Positions 18,282 to 28,068 of a stretch of 64,000 bases of DNA are shown here, one piece after another. Source of the DNA: JAJFUI01 sp963754135 (GTDB taxonomy: Bacteria; Planctomycetota; Planctomycetia; Pirellulales; Thermoguttaceae); NCBI GenBank assembly GCA_963754135.1, contig CAVWEY010000004.1:1-64000 (forward strand), given 5' to 3'. How positions within the stretch are numbered: position 1 is the stretch's first letter; each line of letters begins with the position of its first letter. The translations under genes were made by a program, and so were the position numbers. The notes under the pieces were generated by a model. The model had not been told where the DNA came from, searched no databases, and saw only the letters and a program-made list of their open reading frames with translations.

Positions 18282-18656
18282 GAAACCGCGTGGACCAGTG
18301 CGAAGGGGTTGTTGCCGAACCGCGTCAGCACTGCCCGCGGCACGATCAGACAATGCGTCTCGACCCGCTGACGGCCGTCGTGGCACTCCCAATCCACCAC
18401 CACGGTTCGTGAGACGCAGTATGCCCCGCTGGGGAGCGGATGGAAATTCAAGCTCTCGCCCTCGGGGCCGGGCTCCAGCAGGCTGTCGTGCGACGGCCCC
18501 CACACGGCCAACTCACGGGCGTCCGCCTCGCAGAGGCCGGGACTGGCCGCCACGACCTGATAACCGGCCGCGCCGTCGCTCCGGCTGGAGGCGAAGACCG
18601 CTTGTTCCACTTCTTGCACGGGTTGAGAACTCCTGGCAAAAAACCGCGACCGGCGG

Positions 18657-18734
18657 GTGGCACGTCCCTGAGCGCAGCGAAGGGCGTGGTCCGGCCGTCT
18701 ACCACGCCCTTCGCTGCGCTCAGGGGCGTGCCAC
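18657..18734. repeat. GGTGGCACG-family palindrome, intergenic
   Basis: The arms GTGGCACGTCCCTGAGCGC and GCGCTCAGGGGCGTGCCAC enclose a second pair of matching segments (GCGAAGGGCGTGGT). It lies between the coiled-coil gene and the GAP1-like gene, 37 bp upstream of the latter's start. Confidence 0.85.
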
Positions 18735-18757
18735 ACTACGCGGCCGCCGTGGCCGCT

Positions 18758-19045
18758 TTATTTCCGCCTGGGCGCCGCCTGCTTCTGCTCGGCCAGCGAC
18801 CGGGCCAACTCGGCCGCCACGGCGGCCAACCGCTCGATCTGCCCGTCGAGCGCCTCCCGCTGGGCCTGTTCTTGGGCCCGCTCGTGGGCAATCTCGCCGG
18901 TCAACAGCCCGTCGGCCAACCGCTCCCACCGGTCAAACTCGTCCGCCAGAAACGTCTGCAACTCGGCGCGGCACGCGCAGATTTCCCGCAGCGCATTTCG
19001 GGCCGCGCTGACGTCGGCCGGCGGGCTCGGCATCTCGACAAACAT
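18758..19045 (-). CDS. Small coiled-coil protein, hypothetical
   Basis: 95 aa from ATG 19045 (alternative ATG four codons later). Predicted almost entirely helical, with long runs of Ala, Glu, Arg and Gln (IAHERAQEQAQREALDGQ, IERLAAVAAELARSLAEQ) typical of a coiled coil. It is upstream of the GAP1-like gene on the same strand, so they may be co-transcribed. Function unknown. Confidence 0.6.
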   Translation of the reverse strand: MFVEMPSPPADVSAARNALREICACRAELQTFLADEFDRWERLADGLLTGEIAHERAQEQAQREALDGQIERLAAVAAELARSLAEQKQAAPRRK

Positions 19046-19171
19046 GGACACGGCACAGGCTCGCGGAACGGGGGCCACCACCCAAAAGCCTACGTCAGTT
19101 TTGCCCCCGGAGCAAACTGCGGCCACGGCCCGGCCCCAAGATGCGCCGTTGACTTTTGGCAACACGCGGGG

Positions 19172-19879
19172 CTATTGGAACAACGCCGCTTCGGCCGGCT
19201 CGATGCAACGCGGCGAGTCGTGGGTGGGATCGTTCACCAGACTGCTGACCCTGTACGCCTCCATCTCCTCGCCCGGATAGGGAACCAGCAGCGGCTCGAG
19301 CCGCCGCGGATCCTCGACCGCCGGGTCAAGCCATGCCGGGTAGTTCTCCGGCGCGAGGATCACCGGCATCCGGTCGTGGATCGGCCGCAGCAGATCGTTG
19401 GCGGCGGTGGTCAGCAGGGTGCAGGTTTCCAGTGAGGAGTGGCCGGTCCCTTCCCAGACCTCCCACAGGCCAGCGAAGGCCATCGGCCGGTCCTCGTGCA
19501 GCCGGATGAAGTAGGGCTGCTTGGCCCGGCCTGCCCGCTGCCACTCGTAGAATCCGTCGGCCGCCAGCAGGCACCGCCGCCGGCGCATGGCCGCACGGAA
19601 GGCCGGTTTGCCGGCCGCCGTCTCCGCCCGCGCGTTGATCAACCGGCTGCCGATCGCCGGGTCTTTCGCCCAGCTTGGCACCAGTCCCCATCGCAGCCAG
19701 ACCAACTCGCGGCTCCCCTCTCCCATTGCGGGAGAGGGGCCAGGGGTGAGGGCGCGGACCACCGCCACCGCCTGCGTCGGGGCAATGTTGAACCGGGCCG
19801 AAAACGGCGCAACCTCCAACACCCCAAACTGCTGGGCAATCTCGCTGGCCGAGGTCCGCAGCGTGAATCGACCGCACAT
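19172..19879 (-). CDS. SRAP (HMCES/YedK) abasic-site protein
   Basis: 235 aa. SRAP proteins cross-link to abasic sites in single-stranded DNA through Cys2. The frame starts MCGRFTLRTSASEIA, so the catalytic Cys2 is present, which fixes the start at 19879. Other family marks are FNIAPTQAVAVV, LRWGLVPSWAKD, INARAETA, LLAADGFYEWQ (active-site Glu) and IHDRMPVIL (active-site His). After residue 43 a 40-bp palindrome adds LTPGPSPAMGEGSREL in frame. The gene is divergent from cutA. Confidence 0.92.
   Translation of the reverse strand: MCGRFTLRTSASEIAQQFGVLEVAPFSARFNIAPTQAVAVVRALTPGPSPAMGEGSRELVWLRWGLVPSWAKDPAIGSRLINARAETAAGKPAFRAAMRRRRCLLAADGFYEWQRAGRAKQPYFIRLHEDRPMAFAGLWEVWEGTGHSSLETCTLLTTAANDLLRPIHDRMPVILAPENYPAWLDPAVEDPRRLEPLLVPYPGEEMEAYRVSSLVNDPTHDSPRCIEPAEAALFQ
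19714..19753. repeat. In-frame palindrome in SRAP gene
   Basis: CCCCTCTCCC pairs with GGGAGAGGGG around a 5-base loop. The whole repeat, including CAGGGGTGAGGGCG, encodes the LTPGPSPAMGEG-type peptide often seen as a spurious insertion in planctomycete proteins. It sits in a loop between two conserved SRAP blocks. Confidence 0.8.
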
Positions 19880-19945
19880 GCCGGTATTATACGCCGACGG
19901 CCGCCCACGTTCACGCCCCACGGCGGCTGTGGTACACTACCGCAG

Positions 19946-20269
19946 ATGGCCGACTACATCCAAGTCGTCACCACCGTCGAGCACCGCGAAGACGCCGAGC
20001 GGATCGCCCGGACGCTGGTCGAATCGAGGCTGGCCGCCTGCGTGCAGGTTTCGGGCCCGGTCACCAGCACCTACCGCTGGCAGGGCAAGATTGAAACTGC
20101 CCAGGAATGGCAGTGCTGGATCAAGACCCGCCGCGACCGCTACCCAGAGGTCGAGCAGGCGATCCGCAAGCTCCACCCCTACCAGGTCCCCGAAATCCTC
20201 GCCCTGCCGGTCGTGGCCGGCGGGGCGGACTATCTGGCGTGGGTGGACGGAGAGCTGAAGGGGGAATGA
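19946..20269 (+). CDS. cutA: Divalent cation tolerance protein CutA
   Basis: 107 aa. Typical CutA1 motifs in order: VVTTVEHREDAERIARTLVESRLAACVQV, STYRWQGKIETAQEWQCWIKT and LHPYQVPEILALPV. CutA1 forms a trimer linked with copper tolerance. The start ATG at 19946 matches the family length. The gene is divergent from the SRAP gene. Confidence 0.95.
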   Translation: MADYIQVVTTVEHREDAERIARTLVESRLAACVQVSGPVTSTYRWQGKIETAQEWQCWIKTRRDRYPEVEQAIRKLHPYQVPEILALPVVAGGADYLAWVDGELKGE

Positions 20270-20282
20270 CGAAGCCCGCTGC

Positions 20283-20480
20283 TCAAATGTCCAAGATGTT
20301 CACCACGGCGAAACCGGCCGCGCCGGCCAGCGTCCCCAGCACGATCGCCACCACGAAATCGACGAAGTGGGCGAGATGTCCGGTGCGGAGCAGCATGGCC
20401 GCGAGCATGTAAAGGATAATCACCACGCAGAAGGACATAATGGCAACGATGGTATGGCGGCGCATCTTGTCGTCGTCCAT
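20283..20480 (-). CDS. Small two-TM membrane protein, hypothetical
   Basis: 65 aa: a charged N-terminus (MDDDKMRRH), then two hydrophobic helices (IVAIMSFCVVIILYMLAAML and FVVAIVLGTLAGAAGFAVV). It lies 21 bp after a conserved basic-protein gene on the same strand, so the two may form an operon. Function unknown. Confidence 0.65.
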   Translation of the reverse strand: MDDDKMRRHTIVAIMSFCVVIILYMLAAMLLRTGHLAHFVDFVVAIVLGTLAGAAGFAVVNILDI

Positions 20481-20501
20481 GTTCCGGCCTCCGTTGATGG
20501 G

Positions 20502-20801
20502 CTATTCTTCGATGACTTCCTTAACGAGTTGTACGAAGTGCGGGTTTTTCTGCGACTCGTTCAGTTCGGCGGCTTTCCGGTCGGCGTCTGCCCGCTGGCT
20601 GTACTCGAACAGGGCGATCCGCCGTAAGGACTGATTGAAGACGCCCCAAAAGGCCTTGAGCCGCACCTCCTTGACCACTTTGCTGCGGCTCTTGCGTTTG
20701 GCGGGGGGCTTCTTCACGGCGGCTTTCGGCGCAATTCCCGCCTCCTCCGCCGCGTCGTGCTCTTCACGCAACTCTTTGCGGTTCAATACTTTACGAGCCA
20801 T
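20502..20801 (-). CDS. Planctomycete-type small basic protein
   Basis: 99 aa from ATG 20801. Starts MARKVLNRKELREEHDAAEE, then a Lys/Ala/Arg-rich stretch (KPPAKRKSRSKVV), then KAFWGVFNQSLRRIALFEYSQ and PHFVQLVKEVIEE. From memory, closely similar proteins are conserved in planctomycetes. Role unknown; the basic middle suggests nucleic-acid binding. Confidence 0.8.
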   Translation of the reverse strand: MARKVLNRKELREEHDAAEEAGIAPKAAVKKPPAKRKSRSKVVKEVRLKAFWGVFNQSLRRIALFEYSQRADADRKAAELNESQKNPHFVQLVKEVIEE

Positions 20802-21835
20802 GTCTTGTGCCTCAGTAGACTCCGTAATCCATCCAGCCGCATATTTTACCTCACGGGGCGGCAATTTGCTAGAGCACCCGATAGGCCCGGCCCCGATGGT
20901 CCTTCATGGGCGGCAGCGGCCGCAGCACGCCCTCCCGGACCAGCCGGGCGAAGACCGCCGGCTGGACGAAAGCGGTAAAGCCGTAGTTGCCGGGGCTGTT
21001 GTAGCGGTCGATCTCGCTCCAGTTGACGTAGACGTAGGCGATGTGCCGCGCCCGCAGCTCGGCCTGAATCTCGCCGGGCGTCTTGCCCTTGACCAACTGC
21101 TCGAAGATGCAATCGTCGAAACAGGTGTTGTAGAGCACCGGCCCACGGAGGTCGAAGACCTCCGCGTCGCCGACCGTCAACACGCCGCTATCGCCGGCAT
21201 GGTCGTTGAACCACCGGTGCCAGGGATCGCTCCAGTCGTTGCGGAGTTTCTCCAGCGGGACGAACCAGGCATTGCCGGGCCCCGCCGCAGCCACCAGGAA
21301 GTTGGCGGCCAGGCAGGCCAACAACAGCCCGCGCAGACACAACCGCCACCAGCGCTCGCCGCTCCAACATGCCCCGCGCCCCCAGCAGCGCCAGCACCGG
21401 CAACACGGGTATCCAAAAACGGTCGATCCGATGCGTGAACAACCACCACACGGCGATCACAAACGCGGTGTAGGCGAGCAATTGCCAGGCAAGGCGTTGC
21501 GAAACCGCAAGCGGCCTGGAATCTCTTCTTCTCAATCCCATCAGCGCCAACGCAGCCAGCGGGATCACGAGCGGGCTGAGCCAAGGGCTGGTCAGCGCCA
21601 CGCGGCCCAGGCCGTTGCCCAGCGTGGCGGCGGAGAAGTCGTGTGGGCGGTGGACCCGGTTCCATCGCGCGTCTTTTTCCGCGTTCCACGTCTTGCCGTC
21701 AAATACACTGTACAGCAACGGATAGGTCGGATTGCCGGTAGAGCACCAGTTCTTGCCGAACCACAGCCCGCAGCCCAAGGCCGCGGCCAGGAGGAACGCC
21801 GCCACCCGTTTCGCGGCCGCCGGCACGCCGGCCAG

Positions 21836-21927
21836 AACAGGGTTCAGAGTTCGGGGTTCAGGGTTCAGGACTTCAGCAGAGGCGCGCTTCCGCTGCTGAA
21901 CCCTGAACCCTGAACCCTGAACCCTCA
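21836..21927. repeat. GGTTCAGG-type palindrome in glycosyltransferase gene
   Basis: The left arm has GGTTCAGAGTTCGGGGTTCAG and similar repeats, the right arm CTGAACCCTGAACCCTGAACC, around a short centre of CTTCAGCAGAGGCG. It encodes VQGSGFRVQQRKRAS and further residues ending LNPEPRTLNP, with no stop. Confidence 0.82.
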
Positions 21928-22066
21928 ACAGCCGCCCAACGAACACCCAGCCGGCCAGCGGCAGCAGCACCAGCAGCGCGGCGGGATACTTGGCGGCCAC
22001 CGCCGCGCCGGCCAGATAACCGGCCAAGAGCAGCAGACCCGTAGGGTGCGCGGAATTGGTGCTGGG

Positions 22067-22150
22067 GAGGTGTGCCACTGCTTCGTCAGAAGCAGTGCAG
22101 CCACGGGTTCCAGGCTCACACTGCTTCTGACGAAGCAGTGGCACACCTCC
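22067..22150. repeat. GTGCCACTGCTTC-type palindrome in glycosyltransferase gene
   Basis: GGAGGTGTGCCACTGCTTCG and CGAAGCAGTGGCACACCTCC are exact complements, forming long arms around a centre that includes CACGGGTTCC. It is open in the gene frame and encodes VPLLRQKQCEPGTRGCTA and a few more residues. Confidence 0.86.
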
Positions 22151-22655
22151 CAGGCAGTACAGCACCACCGCGTACACGGCCAGGAACAGGTAGCACGCCA
22201 ACGCCCCCTCGACCAGTCCCGATGATGAAACGTTGCTGGCCGACAGGCTAATCGAAGTGCTGGCGACCCAGGGGATCGAGACGTACAGGAGCGCGGCGGC
22301 CACGCCGGCGCTGTGGCCGTAGAAGCGCCGGCCGGCACAGAACAGCGCCAGGGCGCAGAGCGGCGTGAAGGCGGCCAACACGGTCTTGCCCGCCAAGGCC
22401 CCCCACCACCAGTCGCCGGCGACGGTCATCGCCAGCAGGTTGAGCATCTCCGTGCCCATCGTCATGTTGGCATACACGTTGTGCGGCAGGAAGGTGATCC
22501 GTCCCTGTTGGTAGAACTCTTTCGGCGCTTGGAGATGGTACTCGCACACGTCGAAATCGAAGGGGGGCAACATGGCAGCCAGCAGGATCGCCAGGACAAA
22601 CGGCAAGGCGAGCCAGAGCCAGCGGAGTGGAAGAACGTCGTCGGATGCGGCCGTT

Positions 22656-22686
22656 GCTCCGGGGGCTGTTAGCCCCCGGCTATTGG
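22656..22686. repeat. GGGGGCTGTTAGCCCCC palindrome in glycosyltransferase gene
   Basis: GCTCCGGGGGCT and AGCCCCCGGCTATTGG form a short palindrome. It encodes about ten residues (NSRGLTAPGA) in frame. This sequence type is one I associate with planctomycete genomes. Confidence 0.75.
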
Positions 22687-22860
22687 CGATTCCGCGGCGA
22701 TGCCAGACCCAGCCCGCCGCCAGCAGCGTCAGTGCCGCCGGCACGGCGAACGTCCAGGTGCGGTCCAACAGGCCCAAGAGCCCCGCCAGCAGCACCCAGG
22801 TGCTCAGCGTGGCCAATCCCGCGGCCGTGGCGAAGACGAGGGTTTCCAGGCGGGTTAGTT

Positions 22861-22949
22861 GTTGTAGAGCAGGCATCTTGCCTGCTCCCTGTGGTGCAGG
22901 CCTCCCGCCTGCTGCACTGTTCGGGGCAGGCAGGATGCCTGCTCTACAA
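22861..22949. repeat. TGTAGAGCAGGC palindrome in glycosyltransferase gene
   Basis: TTGTAGAGCAGGCATCTTGC and GCAGGATGCCTGCTCTACAA are the outer arms, with an inner pair CAGGCCTCCCGCCTG. It is open in frame and encodes RAGILPAPNSAAGGRPAPQG and a few more residues. Confidence 0.86.
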
Positions 22950-23223
22950 ACGGCCAGCAGCAGCCAGCCGAGGGCCGCGGCCCATGCCAGGATCGCGCCG
23001 GCCACGAGCAGCACCGGCAGGCGGTCGGCCAACGCGAACTGCGGGGGCGAGCCGAACCAGTTCGACAGCAGATAATCGTCGGGCAGCAGCGTGATCTGCC
23101 GCAGCAAGCCGACGCGCCGCAGCGGTTCGCCCTCGGCGTCGCGCACGTCCGGCAGCAACGTGATGTAGAACGCCGCCAGATAGACGGCCAAGCCGAGCAG
23201 AACGACGGCGGTCCGCAGGTTCT

Positions 23224-23760
23224 TCATGGGCGGCGCGGATCAAAGCCCTCAACCTCGTAGCCGGTCACCAGCCAGCGGTCCCCCTCCCGCCGGAACTTCA
23301 CCGTCACCGGGTGCGAGTAGGTGCCATAGGGGAACTCATTCTTGCGGTCCCGCCCGTTGCCGGTGGCCGTAAAACGGGCCTGGGCGGTCCAGGGACTCGT
23401 CAAGCGGTTCACCTTGACCTCCAAGCCGCGGATCCAGACCGAGTGGACTTCCACCCGGCCCAACAGCGCGCTGGCCTGGCCGCGGATGCCTTCCGCCGAG
23501 GGAGAGATACACGCCAGCAGGCGGTTGATGTCGTTGTGCTCGACGGCGGACACGGCGGCGTCCAGGGTCTGTGTCACGGCCTTCCGGTCCGTGACCACCA
23601 GCCGCTCGACCACCAGGCCCGCCCCGACCAGCGCCGCCACGCCCAGCATCGCCCAGAGCAAGGCGCCCCGCCGCGTCTGCACCAACGCGACCGCCAGCGC
23701 GGTCTCCACGCCGATGCCCAGGAGCAGCCACGGCCAGGGACTTTCGAGGAAGACTGTCAT
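23224..23760 (-). CDS. Membrane-anchored hypothetical protein (NTF2-like soluble part)
   Basis: 178 aa from ATG 23760. Two N-terminal helices (WPWLLLGIGVETALAVALV and AMLGVAALVGAGLVVERL) are followed by a soluble domain (DAAVSAVEHNDINRLLACIS, RFTATGNGRDR, VKFRREGDRWLVTGYEV) that reads like an NTF2/SnoaL-type fold. It overlaps the downstream glycosyltransferase gene by 4 bp, so coupling is likely. Function unknown. Confidence 0.68.
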   Translation of the reverse strand: MTVFLESPWPWLLLGIGVETALAVALVQTRRGALLWAMLGVAALVGAGLVVERLVVTDRKAVTQTLDAAVSAVEHNDINRLLACISPSAEGIRGQASALLGRVEVHSVWIRGLEVKVNRLTSPWTAQARFTATGNGRDRKNEFPYGTYSHPVTVKFRREGDRWLVTGYEVEGFDPRRP

Positions 23761-23780
23761 TGCTGGGCCCAACGCGAAAC

Positions 23781-25145
<1,365 letters not shown>

Positions 25146-25410
25146 TGCAGCTTATCCTCTCATAGAAATAGGTATCGTTCAGCAGCCGCCGGCACGGCGG
25201 CTTATGGCAAGACATGGGCCGACGTGCCGTCGGCCGCTAAACCCGGTCCATTGTGACCGAACGGCTGGTGATTGACTAGCGGGGGCCGATCGCGCCGCTT
25301 TCGTTATGTCTTCGCCGGCGCATCGCCTCAGAGTTGGCGGGGCTGCCCCCTTACCTTTCCAGCCCGTGGAAAACGCGGTAGCATGGGGGCTAGTAGAAGG
25401 CGTCTGATCC

Positions 25411-26366
25411 ATGCCCACGACCGAAACCGCCCCCGCCCGAGCCGAACCGCAGCCGCTGCCGGAGAACTTCGTCTCCGCGCAGCCGGGGGGTGGGGTCTGC
25501 TATCGGATCGAGCTGGCCTGGGGTTGCTGGCGGCGGTGGTGGCTCGTGCATTTCCGCCCCGGCTACGTCCGCCGTATGGCCGCCCTGCGGCGGGGCGACG
25601 CGGCCGGGGCGCCCACGAAATCCTCGACCCCCGCGACCTGAAGTTCTGCCGCAACCGCTGCTCTTGCCACTGGGACGAGGCCGACGATCCGTTCCGCTGG
25701 CGCGGCCGGCTGGGTTTCGCTCGCTGGGGCCTGGCCGAGATGCAACTGATGGGCTGGCCGCTTCTGGCCCTGACCATTGAGCAGACCATGACGCACTGCT
25801 GGTACGCGGCATTTGTGCCGGGTGCGATGTTGTGCCTGCTGGTCTATTTCTTCCGCGATCCGCCGCGGCGGATCCCCGACGAGTCTGACCTGTTGGTCTC
25901 GCCGGCCGACGGCCGCGTGGTGGAGATTACGCGGCTGCCGCACGACAAGTTCATTGGCGGCCCGGCCGTGCGGATCGGCATCTTTCTGTCGATCTTCAAC
26001 GTACACTTGAACCGGGCGCCCTCGGCGTCGCGAGTGATTGCCCTGCGGTACGTCCCCGGCCAGTTCTTCAGTGCCTTGAAGCCCGATAGCGCGATTGACA
26101 ACGAGAACACCTGGATCGGCCTGGAGGAGGAGCGGCCGCCGCACCGTAGGCTCGCTGTCCGGCAGATTTCCGGGGCCATCGCCCGGCGGATCGTCTGCGA
26201 CCTGCGGCCCGGGCAAGTGCTCGAGCGGGGAGAGAAGTTCGGCATGATCAAACTCGGCAGCCGCACGGAATTGATCCTCCCCGACACCGAGGACTTAAGA
26301 ATCGAGGTCGAAATCGGCCGGAAGATCACCGCCGGAGCGACCATCGTGGCGCGGTACAAAACGTAA
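25411..26366 (+). pseudogene. psd: Phosphatidylserine decarboxylase, one frameshift
   Basis: About 317 aa from ATG 25411. Makes phosphatidylethanolamine by decarboxylation. The N-terminal part (MPTTETAPAR, YRIELAWGCWRRWWL) is in one frame. Near 25606-25620 the frame shifts, and HEILDPRDLKFCRNR continues into the catalytic part: FFRDPPRRIPDESDLLVSPADGRVV, FLSIFNVHLNRAPSAS and the pyruvoyl cleavage site in GMIKLGSRTE. The site is the GS type with Ser as the pyruvoyl source. pssA, which makes its substrate, follows 27 bp later. The core is intact, so a sequencing indel is plausible. Confidence 0.85.
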
Positions 26367-26393
26367 TTCATCATTCAACATTCATCATCCCCC

Positions 26394-27242
26394 ATGCGTC
26401 CCATCCGCACGATTTCCGTCTTTCCCACGCTGCTGACGCTGGGGAACCTGATTTGCGGGTTCTTCGCCATCGTGGTGGCGGCGCGGGTCGAGAAGCCGGT
26501 GGCGATGGTCAACATTGTCGATGTCTTCGACACCAACAACGTCATGCTTAGCGGGTGTTTGATTTTCGTGGCGATGATTTTCGACGGTCTGGACGGCTAC
26601 GTGGCCCGGCTCGCCCGCACCACCAGCGACTTCGGGGCGCAACTGGACAGCCTCTGCGACGTGGTCAGCTTCGGCGTGGCGCCGGGCTTCCTGTTGGTGA
26701 AAATGTGCCCGCAGTTCACGCTGGTCCACAATCAGACGGTGTGGATCATTGCCGCGGCGTTCGCCGCTTGCGCGGCGCTGCGGCTGGCGCGGTTCAACGT
26801 GGAGACCAGCGACGACGACGAGCACTTGTACTTCAGCGGCCTGCCCAGTCCGGCGGCGGCGGCGGTGATTGCCGGCTTCGCCATCATGTTCTATACGCTC
26901 CGCCAGGGCGTGGACGTCAACTCGCTGAAGGAGGGCGTGGACGTCAACTCGCTGAAGGAGGGCGTAGACAAGTGCCTCCAGGCCGTCTTGCCGTTTTTCG
27001 CCGCCCTGGTGGCGCTGCTAATGGTTTCGCGGATCCGCTATCCCCACGTCACCAACCGCGTGTTGCGGGGGCAGCGGAGCTTCGGCCACGTGGTGGCCGT
27101 GGTCTTCTTCCTGGTGGCGATCATGGTGGTCCGCGGCTACGCCCTGCCCATCGCCGCCTCCGCCTTCGCGCTCTACGGGCCGGTCCACCTGGCGTGGCAG
27201 TTGTGGGTCCAAAGGCGGCGAAGGGAGGAACCGTTATTTTGA
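26394..27242 (+). CDS. pssA: CDP-diacylglycerol-serine O-phosphatidyltransferase
   Basis: 282 aa. Makes phosphatidylserine. The CDP-alcohol phosphotransferase motif DGLDGYVARLARTTSDFGAQLDSLCD (D-G-x2-A-R-x8-G-x3-D-x3-D) is near residue 64. About six membrane helices follow. It sits directly downstream of psd, so one operon makes phosphatidylserine and then decarboxylates it. A 27-bp unit is tandemly duplicated at 26907-26960, giving GVDVNSLKEGVDVNSLKE between two helices. Confidence 0.93.
   Translation: MRPIRTISVFPTLLTLGNLICGFFAIVVAARVEKPVAMVNIVDVFDTNNVMLSGCLIFVAMIFDGLDGYVARLARTTSDFGAQLDSLCDVVSFGVAPGFLLVKMCPQFTLVHNQTVWIIAAAFAACAALRLARFNVETSDDDEHLYFSGLPSPAAAAVIAGFAIMFYTLRQGVDVNSLKEGVDVNSLKEGVDKCLQAVLPFFAALVALLMVSRIRYPHVTNRVLRGQRSFGHVVAVVFFLVAIMVVRGYALPIAASAFALYGPVHLAWQLWVQRRRREEPLF
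26907..26960 (+). repeat. 27-bp tandem duplication in pssA
   Basis: Units 26907-26933 and 26934-26960 are identical and encode GVDVNSLKE twice. A third unit begins with GGCGTAGACAAG and stops matching. The frame is kept. Confidence 0.92.
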
Positions 27243-27244
27243 CT

Positions 27245-27355
27245 CGGAATTTGTCATTGAAAATTGGCCATTGCAAATTTGTCATTGAAGAAGTGACCAC
27301 AGTGCAAGAGAAACAATGACCAATTTCCAATGACAAATTTGCAATGACAAATTCG
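27245..27355. repeat. AT-rich palindrome between pssA and ribE
   Basis: CGGAATTTGTCATTG and similar segments face CAATGACAAATTCG at the other end, giving arms of about 45 bp. It fills nearly all of the 130-bp gap between the genes and contrasts with the GC-rich surroundings. Confidence 0.78.
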
Positions 27356-27372
27356 TTCATAGTAGGAAAGCC

Positions 27373-27967
27373 ATGTTCTCAGGAATTATCGAATCGTTGG
27401 GGACCATCGCAGAAATCGGCCCCGAGCCGCCCGGCTGCCGGCTCGTGGTCCGCGAGCCGAAGATCGCCGCCGAAACCCGCGTGGCCGATAGCATCTCCGT
27501 GAACGGCTGCTGCCTGACGGTGATCGAGGCCGCGGGCGACACGTTCGGCTTCCAGGCCGGCCCCGAAACCCTCCAGCGGACCAACCTCGGCGAGTTGAAG
27601 CCCGGCAGCCCGGTCAACCTCGAACGGGCATTGGCCGTCGGCGACCGCCTGGGCGGGCATTTCGTCAGCGGACACATCGACGGCACCGGCACGCTGTTAC
27701 AGCGCGACGATTGCGGCGACTGGTCCACCTTCTGGTTCTCCGTCCCCCGCGCTCAGCGTGCAGATGGCCTCCAAAGGCTCGATCACCGTCGATGGCGTCA
27801 GCCTGACGATCGTGGCAAGTGAGCCGGAGCGGTTCAGCGTGGCGCTGATTCCTTATACCCTGGCCGTGACCACCCTTGGCCCGCTCCAGCCCGGCGGCCG
27901 CGTGAACCTCGAAACCGACATCCTGGCCAAGTACGTGCAGAGGCTGGTCGAGGCGAAGAATTGGTAG
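27373..27967 (+). pseudogene. ribE: Riboflavin synthase alpha chain, one frameshift
   Basis: About 198 aa. Joins two 6,7-dimethyl-8-ribityllumazine molecules to give riboflavin. Both lumazine-binding repeats are readable: MFSGIIESLGTIAEI, SISVNGCCLTV, GGHFVSGHIDGTG, then after the break MASKGSITVDGVSLTI and LETDILAKYVQRL. The frame changes near 27746-27750 at a CCCCC run (between FSVP and the ALSVQM-type residues), a typical indel site. Otherwise it is full length. Confidence 0.87.
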
Positions 27968-27970
27968 GCC

Positions 27971-28053
27971 GGTGCCATGCCCACGCTTGCCGTGGGCATG
28001 TGGCGGTGTTCCCGCGTTCCCGACATGCCCACGGCAAGCGTGGGCATGGCACC
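27971..28053. repeat. GGTGCCATGCCCACGC palindrome between ribE and ksgA
   Basis: GGTGCCATGCCCACGCTTGCC and GGCAAGCGTGGGCATGGCACC are exact complements around about 40 bp, which also contains TGCCCACGG and CCGTGGGCATG. It could fold into a long stem in either strand and lies 15 bp before the ksgA start. Confidence 0.88.
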
Positions 28054-28068
28054 CAGTACCATTTCCCC

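Larger units (their letters stand above)
17248..18619 (-). pseudogene. GTPase-associated-protein-1-like (GAP1-N2) protein, one frameshift
   Basis: From a GTG at 18619 (AGGAG about ten bases upstream) the frame reads EQAVFASSRSDGAAGYQVV, AARELAVWGPSHDSLL-like and NFHPLPSGAYCVSRTV. These match, from memory, the N-terminal domain of GTPase-associated protein 1, a component of predicted NTP-sensing conflict systems. After an extra base in GGGG at 18173-18176 the remainder runs in another frame (LAFLAADPGPEDVAALVQ) to a stop at 17248. Two palindromes, at 18205-18281 and 17575-17630, lie inside and are open in the local frame. A partner GTPase is not nearby. The family call is tentative. Confidence 0.55.
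20869..23227 (-). pseudogene. Polytopic glycosyltransferase-like membrane protein (GT39/ArnT-like), one frameshift
   Basis: About 790 aa. Many hydrophobic helices (LWLALPFVLAILLAAML, LLVLLPLAGWVFVG) and FDFDVCEYHLQAPKEFYQ suggest a lipid-linked-sugar glycosyltransferase of the GT-C fold. The frame breaks near 21368 and continues in another frame (RWWRLCLRGLLLACLA) through a soluble C-terminus to 20869. The start overlaps the stop of the next gene upstream by 4 bp (ATGA). Four different palindromic repeats lie inside, all open in frame: LPAPNSAAGGRPAPQG, NSRGLTAPGA, LRQKQCEPGTRGC and QGSGFRVQQRKRA stretches. Confidence 0.72.
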
